Shown piece after piece: positions 12,160 through 23,399 of a DNA stretch of 64,000 nucleotides. The notes beneath the pieces are model-generated. The model did no database searches and had not been told where the DNA came from. It saw only the letters and a program-made list of their open reading frames with translations. Location: contig OY740767.1 in assembly GCA_963513935.1 (NCBI GenBank), forward strand, positions 79,348,060 to 79,412,059, given 5' to 3'. The number at the start of each line of letters is the position of its first letter. Position 1 is the first letter of the stretch. The position numbers and the translations under genes were made by a program. This DNA comes from Aphrophora alni. Lineage: Eukaryota > Arthropoda > Insecta > Hemiptera > Aphrophoridae.

Positions 12160-13759
12160 GACTGTTCATATTCAGAAAGGTACATAGAATTTATCTGTGT
12201 AGTGAAAAAAATTTTATATGTAAAAATTTGGAGTTATGTCAAATAGCAAAAAAATCGGAAAATAACGGAGGCAAGAATTTTACAGAAATGGTAATGTACA
12301 CCATACAAATTTTTTCAACTATTACTACAGATTTGTAATATATTTGTGGATAAAAGTTGCTAAAAAGAAAAATCAATTTATCACATTTTCATTAGACATG
12401 GTTAATTTTTAAGTAAAAAGTGAACGTTGCTAACTAATTTCAAAAATTCACCAAAAATATAATTATTATTCAAAACCCAAGTTTTTATTACCTATGTTCT
12501 CACAAAGATACATAGATTTTATGTGTGTAATGCAAAAAATTTTAGATGGAAAAATTTTGGAGTTATTATGTACGGAATCAACAAATTTACCCTGTAACCG
12601 AGGCAAAATGCCACAGAAATAGGTATATAAACCATATAAACAAATTTTTTCAAAATATAAAAAAGTTTTGCAATATAGTTGTGAATAAATGTTGGTAAAA
12701 GTCTAAATCAATTTATACAATTTTTGTAAGGAAATATCTATGTTTATATAAAAAGTGGAAAGACAAGGTTAGGTCATTTTTCCTGGATGCCATTATTTAT
12801 ATTTTGAATAATAGTACAACACAGTTATACCAAAAACGACAAGATTGTATGAACCTGAAGATCGGAATCTTCAAATCTGTCTAGGCACTGAATGGCGCAA
12901 ACCGGTCACAAAATTCAGTAGAGCAGTTCGTAGAATGGATATAACTCATAACCTATATAACTTAGGATAATTTCGACTTCATAGCTCGAAAGAGAAAGAA
13001 AAATACTATATAATATTGTCAGCTTGTAACATTTGCACAAGTTTTACCATTTCGTAAAATCATATGAACACAGAGGTTAGAATTCTAAAAAATCTTGACG
13101 CTAGAAAATGACACGAACCTAGGGGAATGAACATCTAGTTGAGTCAAATACTGTTCCAATATTAGTGACAAAAACTTTTCTGAACTTGGTTACGAAAAAA
13201 TGAAACATTACCTTTACAATGATATATAATACATTTTGATAATATAATAATATCTACTAGGATAAAAGTTGAATTGAAAAAAGTGTATTTTTTAGCGTGT
13301 AAAAATGAGTTAAAATTCTTGATTTTATTAAATTTTTATATAATGAAAACTATAACATATAGAAGGATTTGAAAAACACAGATCGAAAGAGAAAGATGCG
13401 ATCTATCTAACAGTGTTATGTTCGATCTGTTTGACAGAAATATTGAATTGGGAATAGAGAAAAGTGACGTTAGTTTTGTTTACAAGTTGTCAGCGCAAAT
13501 CTTTGACATTACGTATCAAAAATATGCGAACTTCAGCAATTTTTGGAATATTATTTATAACGTTTCGTAGTAATTTTTTTTTGTATAATTATGCATCTAC
13601 AAAACATTAGCTTTCCAACGGTATTTTATTTATTGCGATAGGACGATTCTAAGTGGGCGAAATGTTGAATTGCAAAATACGTGTTTTAGAGTTGGTGAAC
13701 TAAACCATGCGTCATTCATCCACCCGGTAGCGGGTGGTTCGCCAGATGGACGGTTTTAA
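12160..13759 (+). repeat. dispersed repeat copy A (piggyBac-like non-autonomous family)
   Basis: It contains two tandem versions of a roughly 330-bp unit (starting CAGAAAGGTACATAGAATTT at about 12173 and a diverged copy at about 12493). After these comes a block shared with 41.5-42.3 kb and, inverted, with 50.3-50.7 kb (GTATCAAAAATATGCGAACTT and ATGCATCTACAAAACATTAG). The right end has a hairpin CCACCCG-GTAG-CGGGTGG (about 13720-13737) and stops near a TTAA at 13756. No protein-coding capacity beyond a roughly 50-codon frame was seen. Confidence 0.6.
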
Positions 13760-14035
13760 GGATAAAAGTCCAATCGGTATATTGAAGGCGGTAAAAATTT
13801 CTGTATTTTTTTATACATAACAAACTTAGTTGTTATTCCTAAACCAACCGTTTGAAGAATTTAGCTGTACATTATTGTATAATATTATAAATAATTAAAC
13901 ATTTTTAATAGAATAAATTAAATTAATATAGTAAAATTCACAACTTCTAATCTGTTTTACGGGCGAATTTAAGACACTTCATTGCTGTAAACAAAGTTGA
14001 AGTCTATGTACTAGCATTTCTTGCATAGCATTTAC

Positions 14036-14102
14036 ATGGATGGACTTAAAGGAGAAATGGTGAATTGTTGCTTGTGTTCACAAATTCAAGGATTATTTGA
14101 AG
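14036..14102 (+). CDS. candidate first exon of an unidentified gene
   Basis: ATGGATGGACTT opens a 67-bp stretch encoding MDGLKGEMVNCCLCSQIQGL then FE, followed by a near-consensus donor G|GTGAGT. The C-C-x2-C pattern near the start recalls a zinc-finger-associated (ZAD) domain's first cysteine pair. No matching downstream exon was identified. It could equally be chance in a gene-poor stretch. Confidence 0.25.
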
Positions 14103-15141
14103 GTGAGTTTTTTACTTGTTAAACTGATATACTGTAAGTCAAAATAACTTTATTTGCCCAGAGTAAGATGTTATCTTTAGGGATATATAGCATGATTACA
14201 TATAAGATATGCCTGTTATGTTCTAAAAGAAACCATATCGCTGTTTTGATGATTAAAGCATTCATATTCAGTGTAAGTAATTTTTTTTAACGGCAAACAT
14301 GTATCTAGCTTGGGACAGTGCCACCAAAAATTTCACTAATTTTTATTATGTGTGAATTTGAATTTTTTAATTTTAAATTGAGCACTACCCGATGATAAAA
14401 TGAGTATGAATAAGAAGGCGTATCTTGTTTTCAATGAACAGGCTATTTCTAAGGCACTGGTGCTGGCTGTCCGTAATAAGAAGTCATGCGGATATGATAG
14501 CTGATATTACAGATTTTCCATTTATAAATCCATGTTCTGCAAAAATACAATGCATTTGAAAAAACTCTATAATTCTATAAGTATTGCGGATTCAAAAATC
14601 TTTAAGAAAAGTGAAATCAGAGATATTGGTCTATAGTTATTTGGTTTCATTCTGTCCTTTTTTTAAATAATGACTTGACTAGAGATTGCTTAAGCTACTT
14701 TGGGAAAATAGAACTCTAATGATGCATTTATTATATATTTTGACTCAATGGTGACAAAAACTGAAGAACACATGATTTCACAACCAAATTAGAGATTTAG
14801 TTAAACCTCTATAGCATTTTTTGTTTTTAAGTTTCTTTATTATTTTCAAAACTTCACTTTCATTTACAAGCTTTAAATTCTATTTTAAAGTTATATACCG
14901 TGAAAATAATTTATATAAACGAAAAATAATTGAAGCATGGGCGTACCCAAAATCAAAACTAGAGGGCGCAAGCCATGGTCATTCAGGTTGTAACATATTA
15001 AAGCGGTAAAGGCGAATGAAAACAAAATTTTGAAGAAAATTTTATATAATTATAGTAGTACTTTTTGACTATTATTTGCTTGATAAAAACGATTCAAGTT
15101 CTTATTTTAATTACAGGTCATATACTAATAACATTTTTCTT

Positions 15142-15600
15142 GGATATGAAGACAATTTGTTCAACACTTTGGTATCAATCCAGTCCCGATTTTCCTTGAA
15201 GTTTTTCCGATGCAGGCTCATCAAACACAACCCAGTCAGCCTATCTTCTCCCATTGTACTTCTGAGTCAGGTCCATACCTTTCGAAGGGTACTAAAAGAT
15301 CATTCAACAGTAGTGGTAGACTGGAAAGCACTTAAAATTGAAAGTGCATGCCTTGTTGCAGGGGAAAATATATATATTCCTCGAAAAGTGCAACCACTTT
15401 AATGTCCTTTAATTTATCTTCGGTAAATCCTTCTTTTTCCACAGATTGTACCATAAATCTAATTCTACAGTGATACATCCAAACTCATAAAGCTCCATCA
15501 AAGACTTTGCATTTTTTCCCAAATCATTTGAAATCATTTTTAGCATTTATGAAGGATGTAGATAGGACAAGGCAAAAGCTGGTGTATTTTCTTGTGAAAA
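15142..15600 (-). pseudogene. hAT transposase C-terminal relic
   Basis: The minus strand, mostly in one frame, reads CITVELDLWYNLW, then SAFQSTTTVE-stop-SFSTLRKVWT-stop-LRSTMGEDRLTGLCLMSL. The TTTVERSFSTLRR...LRSTMGQDRL pattern is the hAT dimerisation region of the 52-kDa-repressor/ZMYM-like group of insect hATs. Both in-frame TGA codons look like point mutations (the first where CGA is expected). The plus-strand 108-codon frame here is a shadow. Ends of the element were not identified. Confidence 0.8.
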
Positions 15601-15791
15601 TTTAACAATAATTAATGATATAGTAAGAGAGTCAAGATAGGTGTTCAGTACTCATGCTTCATTTTTCAGTTTACATAAATTTTCCCTTTCTACTACAACA
15701 CGCCACTTCGGAATAGTCCATTCTCTAATTCAAGGGGTGTTTTGCCTTGAATATCAAGTCCAAGGTCTAATGACATCATTTTACAATATTT

Positions 15792-16400
15792 TTGATTGGT
15801 GGACGGATATCACGTGATCATGGACGCGAAGCGTTACCTACCCCCTTGGTCCCTAGTTGGTATGTCTTCTACAACTCCGTGCGTACAGTTCGTGCCCACG
15901 TTACGCTAATACAATTACCTTTGCATCAGTCCAAGCTAAGTTTTCGCAACGCTTCTCGTGCTATTCAGCACATTTAATTAATTATACGTTCGCATCAGTC
16001 GACGTATAATTCGCTATAGTTAGTTTTTTGCTGCAACTCCGTGCGTACACTTCGTGCCCACGTTACGCTTTTGTGCTATTCAATAAATGTGTCAAGTGAT
16101 CTGTGTGTTTAAGAGTAACATTTACCATTACCTGTAGCATCACAAGTGAGACCCAGTGCACTGAGGACGCCGATCACCAGGAAGACGCTTGGACATCTCT
16201 TCAGACATGGTAAAGGACAATTTATGTTACTCAAATCTTTAGCACACAGATTTCGTTATTATTATGTTAAGTCTTTGTAATACATAATTCTCTTTTTTAA
16301 TCTGACAAAATTCAGGCTTCAACATTTGGTCCTCCGGAATAATAACACTTCTCATAACTCACGCAACATTTTTGGTCCTCCGGACGGGATCATATTCTAA
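15792..16400. repeat. GC-richer block with long direct repeats, possible LTR/leader
   Basis: AACTCCGTGCGTACAGTTCG with CCCACGTTACGCT at about 15872 recurs at about 16025 with one change. CAACATTTGGTCCTCCGGA at about 16319 recurs at about 16361. TTATACG...CGTATAA forms an inverted pair near 15982-16009. The clustering suggests a retroelement or hAT terminal region, but no ends could be fixed. Confidence 0.4.
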
Positions 16401-17273
16401 ATTTATTTTAGAAATATGAGTTAAAAGAGACACACTTAGAAATACAGTATTTTCAAGTAAAATTAATTTATTAGAAATAAAAGGTCAGATTTCAATATTT
16501 TTCATGTCTTATACAATACTGAAAATTCAGTTGTCGCCATTTTGATTTATCAACAACCATCTGTAGTATTCAGTCACAGTCTTAGATGGTGGATAACTCC
16601 TGTGTTTTTGTTTTGGAGCGATTTGAGGTACTGATAACTCAAGTCAACGAATTGAGATTATCCGATTTTTTTATATTTATACACACTTTATTCAATTTGA
16701 TCTCTTAGGTAAATCTATATATGAACTTCCCGATCAAGGAGTATATATGTTCAATTTTAATACCAAGCGTTTCCATATATAACCAACTTATAACCAAAAT
16801 ATGTCCACATACTAAAATTGGATCACTCGTTTGGGATGTAGAACCAAACGTAGAAATGATGGAAAATTTTATTCTAAAATCTTCTTTATGGACTTAAGCC
16901 ATCTCAAAACTGATATAATCGTGAAAAAATTTGACATCAATTTTTGACACATCATCTTCTCCATTACTATATGTATATATATTTAACTTTCTGGTACTTT
17001 TTTGCTGCCGTACATAACCGAAATTGCATTACATCTGGAGGCCGTATATGGCTACCAAATAGCGAAACTAGTTCTTCTTATTGTTAATAATGTGAATTGT
17101 TAAAAAACAAAATTTTAGTCGGCAATTAAATAGCTGTAAATTTTGAAATATTTGGTTCACAAAAGTTCCGCTTCAAACTCAGCAGTCGGTGGTGTATAAG
17201 TTTGAATATATAAGTTCTGGAAGTTTTATTGCAGTCTGGTGGCAGAAGCTTGGCAACACTGTTGATGAATAAA

Positions 17274-17321
17274 CAAGCCAGACAAAAGTAAATATTATAG
17301 CCAGACAGAAGTAAATATTAT
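17274..17321 (+). repeat. 23-bp tandem repeat, two copies
   Basis: GCCAGACAAAAGTAAATATT and GCCAGACAGAAGTAAATATT stand in direct tandem about 290 bp left of the decayed piggyBac. Confidence 0.85.
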
Positions 17322-17610
17322 AACCATTCTGCTTCCTTCCCAATTCCCACATTCAGTATTCAGTCAGTAAGTCCCCATTTATTTACATATGAGGAATCGT
17401 ATAAACATATTTATTTTGTTTTCTATATATGTATTTTCTATATATGGAACAGATTGTTCCATAACTTAGATACCATACTTCTTATCTCAAAACATTCAAA
17501 TACAAAACAGAAAGCAGAAAACTGACCATTTTGGTAAAAAAAACTTTAATATTACCGTTTCAAACTTACGGCCAAAAAATATAAAATTGAGAATTATTGA
17601 AGACCATTAA

Positions 17611-19877
17611 CACGTTCAGTGCGGTGATTTCAACCCGGCTATGTCATTGCGCGCCAAGCGGCCGGGTCGAAAAACGGACACGTGACGGCGCGCTGTAAAT
17701 AGCCACGGTGAGATTCAGCCTTTGGTAACCAAAACACAAAATGTTTCTTCACTTGTTGTGTCCGACTTGTTATACCGGTTACGGTAGTCGGTTATCTTTT
17801 TTTTTTCGTACGTTTGCTTGAATTGTTATTATTAGTGCTGTGTTATGTTGTGTTTACAGTTTGTGAAATCAATAAAGTATTGTGTTTCATTTTATAAATG
17901 TTTTAGATTAGTTTTACAGTTGAAATGTCTCTACCAAATAACACACGTCAATCGGCACCGGTCAGTGACGATGAACTTGGGCCTACAGACGCAGATAGTT
18001 CAGACATAAGGAGTAAAGTGATCATGGTGGCATTACTTCTCCCCCTACATGGAGCAATAATACTGCTGGACTCAGGAACATACCATATAGGTACTTGTGT
18101 AAACCATTTCCGCGTCCCCATACTAGGAGAAAATAAGCTTGTTGACTGGTTTTTTCTGTTGTTTGATGAGTTGTTTTTGGAAGATGTTTGTAAATAAACA
18201 AATGCATATGCAATGGAGGTGTTTTGTGGCCCTAACACTGTGCCAGGAGTTTGTGCATTCAAGGACTTAACAGTGCCAGAATTGAGAATTTTTGGGAATA
18301 CTTTTGCATATGGGATCAATAAGACTCAACAGGTACCAAGACCTGTTATATTCTTTCACCAGGTACAGGAAAACAGATATATTGTACAATGTTCCAGTGT
18401 TTAGGCAGTATATGAGCCGAGACAGATTTCTAATCATATTGCGTTATCTACATTTTTGTGGCCTCGTGCCAATGTTGATACCAGTGACCGTTTGCTAAAA
18501 GTAAATTACCTTGTAAATTATTTCAACACCAAAATGTTAAACATCTATGAATCCGAAAGGAGCTGTTACTTAACGAAGGAATGCTGTTGTGGAGAGGAAG
18601 GCTCCAGTTCAGACAATATATCAAAGGCAAACGCCATAAATAAGGTATCAAACTGTATACTTTGAGTGAGCCAGAGGGATTGTGTCTGCGCTTTATTGTT
18701 TATGGAGGCAAACACGACCAACTTGGTGGTAAGGGGCATGCCTCAAAAGTTGTTTTGCATTTGATGAGGGGTTTGCTTTGGAAAGGGCACACGTTGTTTA
18801 TGGACAACTTTTACAACAGTGTGTCCCTTGCCAGTAAACTCCTTGCACATGACACCTATGTGACAGGGACATTGAGGTCTGACAGGAAACATAACCCTAC
18901 ACAAGTCATCAGGGCAAACCTCTAGAAAGGGGAGACATCAGCTCAATATTATGAGGGTGTAATGGTTGGTTGATGGAGAGATAAGAGATATGTCCTATAC
19001 ATCTCTACTGAACATCCAAACACCATGGCCACAGCTGTCAACAGGCATGGTCAAGAAAAGGAAAAACCTTTTCCTATAATACATTATAATGCTCATATGG
19101 AGGGGGTTGACCGTGGGGACCAAATGTTGGCATATTACCCGTGTGAGCACAAAAGTATCAGATGATGCAAGAAGATCTTCATTCATGTTCTACAAATGAT
19201 GACCATCAATGCTCTGTACCTGTACAACATGCACACACTTGGTAGGAAAAAAACATCTGTATGACTTCAGAAATAAATTGATTGGAGCAATACAGTACTG
19301 CCACCCAAATCAGATCCGCCATTACGAACACCGCCTAGAGATGTGCTTCACAAAATGTTAAAAACTGAAGAAACGGGCAGTAAGGGAAACAGAATGAGAA
19401 AACGATGCAGAGTGTGTACGAAGAAGGGGGTGGGAAAAAAGACTGTGTATGTGTGTACGGCATGCCCTGGAAACCCATCATTCTGCCCTGTAAAGTGCTT
19501 TGACGTTTTCCATAAGAGTTTGTAAATTACTTAAGACTTTGAGAGGTGGTTGGGGTTGTAAATAGTGTGTATATTTCTTTTTATATTCAACAAAAACTAC
19601 ATTACTTTTTTTGTTAGTGTCGTGTGGGTTTAGGACAGGTTCACAGAAGAAATTTGAGCGGTGAGCGTAGAGAGCGGTATGACTCGTGCATGGAGAGCGG
19701 GCGAGTTGATTTCAACCCTGAAGTAGTGAAATCATTTCTATGGTTGTGTTATTGTGCCCCGAACTAATGTCCAGTAACTCATTTAAGGATGAATAACACA
19801 AATGGTAAGTGTTTACAAAAAAAAATTTTTTAGCTCTTAACAATGATTTGCGCTTATTTATATCGGCAGTGAATGTG
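17611..19877 (+). mobile_element. decayed piggyBac transposon with TTAA ends
   Basis: The left end reads TTAA-CACGTTCAGTGCGG (TTAA 17607-17610). The right end is the diverged complement CGGCAGTGAATGTG-TTAA (TTAA 19878-19881). TIRs of about 14 bp match at all but three positions. The 2267-bp interior encodes a broken PGBD4-like transposase on the plus strand. The end sequence differs from the 42-45 kb piggyBac, so this is a separate, older family. Confidence 0.88.
17925..19525 (+). pseudogene. piggyBac (PGBD4-like) transposase relic
   Basis: Pieces in several frames line up with a piggyBac transposase. They include an N-terminal MSLPNN...DDELGPTDADSSD segment, MSRDRFLIILRYLHFC, LLWRGRLQFRQYIKGKRHK, GKHDQLGGKGHASKVV and TLFMDNFYNSVSLASKLLAH (second catalytic Asp present). 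MEGVDRGDQM (third catalytic Asp) and a Cys-rich tail (CRVCTKKG, CTACPGNPSFCPVKC) follow. The first catalytic Asp has been lost: the DESM motif reads NEGM near 18575. Numerous stops and frameshifts make it non-functional. Confidence 0.88.
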
Positions 19878-19881
19878 TTAA

Positions 19882-22010
19882 AAGAGCTTTCAACGATATG
19901 GTACATGACCATATTTTCAAAACTGTCGAAAATTTCTAAATGTATTAATTTTTTTTTTTTTTTTTCAATGCCTAAAGAGACATGGTATGTCATACATACC
20001 GTACATACCATTGGGGATACTAAATAAACATTTTTTGTTTGTTTTTTTTATCATAAATTTTTTCCAATATCTCAAACTTCTCACTAGGTGGGTTTTCATA
20101 TTATAACCTGATTAAATGTGTGATTTAATGTAGGCCTATGAAAGGTAATTGATAAGGCAATCTTTAAACATATTAGCTAAGCGTAATATTTATGGCAAAA
20201 AGAACAATTTTATTAATTATCAAACATTCATTTCAGTTGAATCTTTCAACATAAATCAATAAAATGAATTTTTACACCTCAGTGTAGTACTGATCGATTA
20301 CCAAAGTTGGGCTAAAAATTGGCTGTTAAATAATAAATATTCATAGAGCAAAATTATTTTAGACAAGGATTCAAATTCGTATTATTACGTTTCAGTTTAG
20401 ATTTTTTTTTCTTTTTCTGGTTTTCATGATGTCATATTTAGTTTACTGATAAACTTATTGATTTTGATTGTGATCTATTGGGTCTAATCCAAAAACCCCT
20501 CAAAATATGCATTTTGGACTCCTGTCAGTAAACAGTTTGAGATAGAAAAAACTTCAAATTAAACATTTTTATTTTGTCAGCTCCTTAAAATGATGTGCAT
20601 CATGACCTACCTTGCTATTTATTTGTCATGTAATTCTAGTGCCAAAAGCAGCAGGAAACTAAGGTAAACCAATATTTCACACATTCACTGTTCTTGACCA
20701 AAGACACACATTTTTATGCCCCCAGAATGTTGTATGAGGTTGGTTATGGTATAAGTTGAAATATTAGTAAATCTAATAGTGAACAACATCATCAGAAGTG
20801 TGTAAATATGATACTTTTTCCTATTATATGTTATATGGGTGGTTTAGGCAAAGCTAGACCTACAGGAAAACCTTAATTTCCAAAAAAAGACATTATATCA
20901 TAGGGAAATAATTATTACATTAGCAGTTAGCATATTCCTGTCCCTATGATGATAGAACAACTAACAATATTCACCATTACACTAGAAGCTAGTTAATTTT
21001 AAATGTATCTATTGGATTGAGAACTTTAAGCTGTCAACACCGTAGTCCTAAACCGGTATAAAATCAGATCCAAATAGAGACTATTTCAACCCTCCAGAAA
21101 GTTCTCAGGACTTGGCTATGTTACATTTAGTTAAAATGGACTTCCATGAACAAGTAATCATTAATAATTAACTCATAGATTATTATATAAATATTGTAAT
21201 CTCGTCTTATAAAACTACACTGCAAGACATCCATTTGGCATATTTAGGCCTACTTCCAATAGTATATTTATGACATCAAATAAGCCATACAAGTTGTGTA
21301 AAATCAAAAAAACTTATCAATTTTCGTGCGTTTATGTATAAAAAAAAGCGGTGAAATTTTCTTAAATTAAGAATTCAATAAACTAGGTTTTAGAAGTGGG
21401 AACTCTTTTTGATGCCGTAGGCTATAGGGAATTTTTAGCAGAATCCAACTTTTTGGAAATCCTTTCAGAAACACAAACTCATTTATGTAAATGGTTGAAA
21501 AGGTTAGGTTATTAGAACATCCTATATAGAGAATTATATACTGAAAAATGTTAAGATATTTGATTGATAATTTAATATTTCAATAAATCAGAAAATCGTA
21601 TTACTGAACATCAAATCGGTAGACTACTGTTCTACAAACTCTTTTTCACATACTGCATATTCACAGACGTCCTGTCCCAGACAAGCTGCCTAATTTCTAA
21701 TTACTAACTCACCCACTACAAACTCTTTTGATACAAAGACAACTTTCTTAATACTTCGTAGTTGTTAAGTAATGCCTACTGGATGTGAATGTTCATATAA
21801 TTTGATATAAAAACAAAAATTCCAATATAACCATCAGTGAGATTTTTTGCAATATGTTGAGTAATTTCTTAGATTGCCCCAAATAACCGCACAAACATAC
21901 ATAGCCTACAGACTAATAAACAAAGTATGTTTCTTTCTAATATTATCTTGTTTATGTCATATCCTACGGGTTGTGTATTTAATGTGACAATTCATTGACT
22001 GTCGCTAAGG
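19882..22010. other. gene-poor stretch
   Basis: No coding or transposon signature recognised. Two TAGGCCTA octamers (20131 and 21245) occur here. Confidence 0.5.
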
Positions 22011-22015
22011 TTTAA

Positions 22016-22192
22016 GGGCTCAAGCCAAGAACTGCCCAAGTGACATTTTTTTCATAATTGAGTTAGGACTGCCATTTTGTTCTATAATTGATGGTGGATA
22101 TTGTTAAAGCAAAAGTAACCCAAAGACAAAATATTAAACTGGTTTTAAATTAAGAATAAAATCTGCCTCAAGTCAATAACTGCCCAAGTACA
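22016..22192 (+). repeat. repeated motif upstream of the 22-kb relic, possible transposon end
   Basis: CTCAAGCCAAGAACTGCCCAAGT (as at 22018) recurs in slightly altered form at about 22165, where it reads CTCAAGTCAATAACTGCCCA. The arrangement resembles the subterminal repeats of the 34-37 kb element, so this may be the relic's left end. No inverted partner was found downstream. Confidence 0.4.
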
Positions 22193-22376
22193 GTGTACAT
22201 AGTCATTTCTTCCCATCAGGGTGGCAACCATGTGTTTTCAGCTGGAAGCTAACAGTTCTGTGGTGGTTTGTTTTGTAAACAGTCTATAACCTCTGTGTGT
22301 CTGGAGTGTCTCTGCTCTCTGTGAGTTTGTTGTTTTAACTGAATACGGTAGCATTTTGTGAGTTTGTTTTATTAAA

Positions 22377-23123
22377 ATGAGTAGTTTAAGTGAAAGTTCA
22401 GATGATGAGTTAAATAATGAGCCTTTTAATAAAAGAAGAAAGAGGAATTCCGAAGAGTGGCGGCTAAAAAGGCTAAAGGAGAAGAGCATGTTGGATGGAA
22501 AGGACAGTTGGTCCCTAAAAGAACAACAGGACCCTATTGTGGGTTACTTGTTAAATTATTTTGAATGTATTAAAAAAGTGTAGGCCTATTAGTTATGTTT
22601 ATTTTAGGGATAGCCTAGCTTTGGTTTAATGTTTATTATGCCCTCTTGTTAAATTATATTCAATGTATTAAAAAAAAAGCATAGGCATATTAGTTGTTTA
22701 TTTTAGGGATAGCCTAGCTCTGTTTTGATGTTTATTATGCCGGCAGATTCGTCCTATTCTCATTTAACTTGGTAGGTTAAATAGCTACCATTTTTGTTTT
22801 AGGGTATTGAGTAGTATTGACCTGATATATTTGAAAACTATTCAGGTTCGTATTGTTTCAGATGCAAAAAGAAGTGTTTGGAGAAGTTTTCTGAAGCAGA
22901 AAAGCAAACTGTACTAAAGAAATTCAATCGTTTGGGATCTAAGTTGACTAAAGATGTACATCTTCAAAGTGGCATATGTACATTACCCGTCAAGAGGAAG
23001 TGGCCAAATGCTGTCACCCATAAGTCAGCATCATATTACTATTTCATTTGTAAAGGAATGGAAGAAGTAAGTGTGTGCAGAAAAGCATACTGTAGCCTGT
23101 ATGACAGTAGTTGGACAACCTGA
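22377..23123 (+). pseudogene. N-terminal relic of a second DUF7869-like protein
   Basis: An ATG at 22377 opens a Ser/Asp-rich, then Lys/Arg-rich segment (MSSLSESSDDELNNEPFNKR). After a TTTCAG at about 22860, a second open stretch reads CKKKCLEKFSEAEKQTVLKK, then FNRLGSK, a ...PVKRKWP segment and VCRKAYCSLYD. The order C-x3-C, FN-LGSK, PVKR, YY-F and VCKKAF is the N-terminal pattern I recall for the family also found at 35-37 kb. The middle and C-terminal parts (HADNC motif) are absent. A roughly 96-bp duplication lies between the two segments, and a mariner relic follows immediately. It could be a two-exon start or a frameshifted single exon. Confidence 0.6.
22548..22741 (+). repeat. tandem duplication, about 96-bp unit
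   Basis: Two diverged copies start CTTGTTAAATTAT at about 22548 and 22644. Both contain TTTATTTTAGGGATAGCCTAGCT and end in TTTATTATGCC. They lie between the two coding pieces of the DUF7869-like relic. Confidence 0.75.
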
Positions 23124-23332
23124 ATAGCCATTCCGTTGTGTCAAAACACTACCTGTTCTTCAAAATTTTTGAACAACACTAATAATCAGAGCATTACTAG
23201 GCGGGTTTTTGTGAAAATGTTCCTGAAAACGTAATGCAGTGTGACAAACTTGGTCGATCTGCACGTCTAATTCCGTTTGAGCAAAAATAATGCTCTACAA
23301 TAAAAACTTTCTCTGCAGTAGTTAGCACCATG
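23105..23332 (-). pseudogene. DUF4817/mariner-type transposase N-terminus relic
   Basis: The minus strand reads MVLTTAEKVFIVEHYF, then RPSLSH, and after a frame break PSNALIISVVQKF and RTGSV. This is the helix-turn-helix start (AEKVFIVE-YFRS) typical of insect IS630/Tc1-mariner transposases annotated as DUF4817. Stops and frameshifts show it is dead and only the DNA-binding end remains. It directly abuts or cuts the DUF7869-like relic on the opposite strand. Confidence 0.75.
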
Positions 23333-23399
23333 TCAGCAAAAACTAACCTCAAATAAAAACGATATAATAAACACGAAGACGTGGCAACAATCAAAAGAT

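Noticed and set aside
15076..15402. 108-codon plus-strand open frame
   Set aside because: The complementary strand reads as a hAT dimerisation region; the plus frame is incidental.
17948..18319. 123-codon minus-strand frame
   Set aside because: Antisense to the decayed piggyBac transposase start; no domain of its own.
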